DNA of 64,000 nt from NCBI GenBank assembly GCA_940337035.1, contig CALNHX010005186.1, forward strand, positions 1 to 64,000, read 5' to 3'. Below are positions 62,577-64,000 of this stretch, one piece after another. The notes beneath the pieces were generated by a model that was given only the letters and a program-made list of their open reading frames with translations, searched no databases and was not told where the DNA came from. The number at the start of each line of letters is the position of its first letter. Positions within the stretch are counted from its first letter, which is position 1. This stretch comes from Agriotes lineatus (Eukaryota; Arthropoda; Insecta; Coleoptera; Elateridae). The position numbers and the translations under genes were made by a program.

Positions 62577-63242
62577 ATGTCTACAAGAAATCGGGTGAAA
62601 GCTGAAAGTGAGGATAATAAAAAAAGTGATGATAACAGTGATTTGATTGCCCAAAAAATTGTCGATAAACTATTAGAAAATGACCTGTTCACTATGAAGT
62701 TAAAGAGCATGATAGATGAAGCCTTGGCCAATACCATTAAACATCTGGAACAAAAAGTAGCCAATCTTGAAGAACAGTTAACCAGCTCTAAATCTTATTG
62801 CGAAGATATGTTTGACGCATATGAACAATACACTAGAAAAAATAGTTTAAGAATTTATGGTATACCAGAAAGCCGAAACGAGAACACCGATGAGGTTATA
62901 ATTAACTTCTGCAAAGATAAGCTGGATATCGAACTGTCCGAGCATGCAATAGATGTGAGTCACCGATTAAAGGGTAGAGAGGGTATGTGCAGACCTATCA
63001 TAGTGAAATTTGTACAGCGTTCGGTTAAAAAGCGGATCTTTGCCAGTAAGCGTAAATTGAAAGGAAGTAAAACAGTTATCAGGGAGGACCTCACACGAAA
63101 AAGACTGGAACTGGTAAAATTGGCGGCAAAGAAAGTAGGCTATCAATCAGTCTGGACAAATGAAGGAAACATATTTGTTAAAATAAAGGACAATGTTCAT
63201 GTCATAAGCACTTACAGTGATTTAAATAAACTGCTTATCTAG
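62577..63242 (+). CDS. LINE ORF1 protein (L1 ORF1p-like, coiled coil + RRM + C-terminal domain)
   Basis: A 221-residue protein that by family knowledge trimerises, binds the element's RNA and acts as a nucleic-acid chaperone in the retrotransposition particle. Residues 1-22 are polar and charged. Residues about 22-85 are heptad-like and rich in Leu, Lys and Glu, as in a coiled coil. QYTRKNSLRIYGIPE at 84-98 matches the start of the RRM-like domain of L1-type (Transposase_22) ORF1 proteins. DVSHRLKG (126-133) and RPIIVKF (139-145) fit its later conserved segments. VIREDLTRKR (168-177) and VWTNEGNIFVKI (192-203) fit the C-terminal domain. There is no CCHC zinc knuckle or PHD finger. The ATG has A at -3 and is the first in frame before the coiled coil. 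At 221 residues it is shorter than mammalian L1 ORF1p but complete in domains. Composition is AT-rich, unlike the satellite. Confidence 0.9.
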   Translation: MSTRNRVKAESEDNKKSDDNSDLIAQKIVDKLLENDLFTMKLKSMIDEALANTIKHLEQKVANLEEQLTSSKSYCEDMFDAYEQYTRKNSLRIYGIPESRNENTDEVIINFCKDKLDIELSEHAIDVSHRLKGREGMCRPIIVKFVQRSVKKRIFASKRKLKGSKTVIREDLTRKRLELVKLAAKKVGYQSVWTNEGNIFVKIKDNVHVISTYSDLNKLLI

Positions 63243-63390
63243 TATCTCTCAATGCAGCTAGCGCGCATATGTATAGATAGCGCATTCTTGTTTAACAACA
63301 AACCATATCTTATTTTATTTGTATTCTTAGTTATAAGTTGAATTGTTGAAGGCATTATTGTTTTTCTTCTCTATTTGCAGATTTAATTTA
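63243..63390 (+). other. 148-bp spacer between LINE ORF1 and ORF2
   Basis: AT-rich and without a gene. It ends in a pyrimidine-rich tract followed by TTTGCAG (63,361-63,380), which looks like a 3' splice acceptor placed 10 bases before the ORF2 ATG. The ORF2 frame is open back to 63,337, just after a TAA at 63,334. ORF2 could be reached by reinitiation, by an upstream non-ATG start or by a spliced message. The sequence does not decide between these. Confidence 0.6.
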
Positions 63391-64000
63391 ATGAGCGGTG
63401 AACCTTTACGATTGGCACATATTAATATTCGATCTCTGATCCCTAAACTCCATATTCTTAAAGATTTTCTATGTGAAACTAATTATGACTTGTTGGCTGT
63501 TAGCGAAACTTGGTTGAATAATGAGGTAAGTAGTAACGTCATTAATATTTATGGTTACAGTCTTATAAGGCGTGATCGTGTTGAAAGGGGTGGTGGTGTA
63601 TGTATCTACATAAAAAATCATCTTAATTACTCGATTATTGACAATGACAGCGTATGTTTAGAACAAATATGGCTAACTGTAAAAATCAATAAATTAGTTC
63701 TTGCTGTTGGTGTAGTATACAAACCTCCTAGTCAGAATTACAAAGTATTTTGTGATGAGTTTGAACAGGTAAGCACGCAATTGTCTTTTGTATCTGATAA
63801 ACTTGTATGTCTTGGTGATCTAAATATAAATTTACTTGAACCTAATTCACCTGATACCATATATTATAAGGATATGCTTGCGCTTTTGGGTCTTACACAG
63901 ATAATAACTAAACCAACTCGGCTTGGATTATCACTCTTGGATCATGTTATCATTTCGGACGTGGATATCGTAGTGGAATCAGGCATTACCGAGCCTTCTT
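63391..64000 (+). CDS. LINE ORF2, N-terminal endonuclease domain (partial, cut by window end)
   Basis: The visible 203 residues are an endonuclease/exonuclease/phosphatase fold of the apurinic-endonuclease type. In LINEs it nicks genomic DNA to prime reverse transcription. Visible motifs, in order: HINIRSL with metal/substrate Asn12; SETWL with catalytic Glu39; RGGGVCIYI at 66-74; VVYKPP at 108-113; GDLNIN with Asp143 and Asn145; LLDHVIIS at 182-189. The frame runs off the window just after GITEPS, where the final Ser-Asp-His motif is expected. Reverse transcriptase should follow outside. The ATG at 63,391 is the first in frame and sits just before the first motif. The reading frame differs from ORF1. 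A GTAAGT at 63,526 is in-frame coding sequence. No disrupting stop is visible. Confidence 0.92.
   Translation, partial: MSGEPLRLAHINIRSLIPKLHILKDFLCETNYDLLAVSETWLNNEVSSNVINIYGYSLIRRDRVERGGGVCIYIKNHLNYSIIDNDSVCLEQIWLTVKINKLVLAVGVVYKPPSQNYKVFCDEFEQVSTQLSFVSDKLVCLGDLNINLLEPNSPDTIYYKDMLALLGLTQIITKPTRLGLSLLDHVIISDVDIVVESGITEPS

Larger units (their letters stand above)
62340..64000 (+). mobile_element. non-LTR retrotransposon (LINE), CR1/L2/Jockey-like group, 5' part
   Basis: A two-ORF LINE in plus orientation: leader, ORF1 with coiled coil and L1 ORF1p-like domain, a short spacer, then ORF2 starting with an AP-like endonuclease. Reverse transcriptase, 3' UTR and target-site duplication lie beyond the window. 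The true 5' end is uncertain. If the element inserted into the satellite, its first base would be at about 61,919 and the upstream segment would be its 5' UTR. Both frames are open with no stop or frameshift, so the copy is probably recent. Assignment to the CR1/L2/Jockey side, not RTE or L1, is from endonuclease motifs only. The reverse transcriptase would settle it. Confidence 0.9.

Noticed and set aside
62540..62764. 74-codon minus-strand frame
   Set aside because: It is antisense to the well-supported LINE ORF1.
63526..63560. GTAAGT...TTACAG as a small intron in ORF2
   Set aside because: It would be 35 bp, too short and not a multiple of three. The sequence is in-frame coding for the conserved endonuclease region.
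1..64000. tRNA, rRNA or other structured RNA genes
   Set aside because: No cloverleaf, conserved rRNA core or similar signal was seen in either the array or the unique 2.1 kb.

Overview
This window is eukaryotic, almost certainly from an animal and probably an arthropod. No bacterial gene, operon or RNA gene is visible. About 97% of it (1 to about 61,918) is one uninterrupted head-to-tail minisatellite. The last 2.1 kb carries the 5' part of a non-LTR retrotransposon (LINE). The arthropod guess rests only on the LINE: an L1-type ORF1 beside a CR1/L2/Jockey-group endonuclease, in AT-rich coding sequence. I cannot name the species.

The array (1-61,918) is built from a 9-bp unit. The usual order of variants is GTCCCAGAC, GTCCCAGAT, GTCCCATAT, GTCCCTAAC, giving a 36-bp composite. 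These composites form higher-order repeats of about 1.34, 2.55, 3.05 and 3.93 kb. Their borders are marked by a 37-bp junction that carries one extra base and so shifts the 9-bp phase. I located 21 junctions, starting at 3642, 8889, 12821, 14162, 18105, 20661, 21427, 24531, 29012, 30799, 31340, 32681, 36618, 39171, 39937, 42984, 46913, 48678, 50020, 51551 and 52892. The spacing pattern recurs, which shows a still larger super-unit of about 18.5 kb (12,821-31,339 against 31,340 onward) with only scattered differences by eye. Younger tandem duplications of 108, 162, 279, 595, about 2,870 and about 3,617 bp are laid on top. From about 52.9 kb to the edge the 37-bp junction is absent, and a more divergent edge subfamily appears at 56.9-57.7 and 60.5-61.9 kb.

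Because 9 is a multiple of 3 and stops are rare in the unit, reading frames stay open for kilobases on both strands (Val-Pro-x on +, Gly-Thr-x on -). I regard these as products of periodicity, not genes.

The array stops abruptly at about 61,918. After it come an AT-rich then GC-rich 420-bp segment of uncertain nature (LINE 5' UTR or an LTR fragment on the minus strand), a leader, LINE ORF1 (62,577-63,242, coiled coil plus L1 ORF1p-like RNA-binding domain), a 148-bp spacer, and the start of ORF2 (63,391 onward, AP-like endonuclease). ORF2 is cut by the window end. In such elements ORF1p binds the element RNA, and ORF2p nicks the target and reverse-transcribes. Both frames are intact as far as visible, so the copy looks young.

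I found no convincing new functional system. The points most worth checking are the multi-level organisation of the array, its dense G-quadruplex potential, the patchy single-base indels that suggest consensus error, and the array/LINE border.
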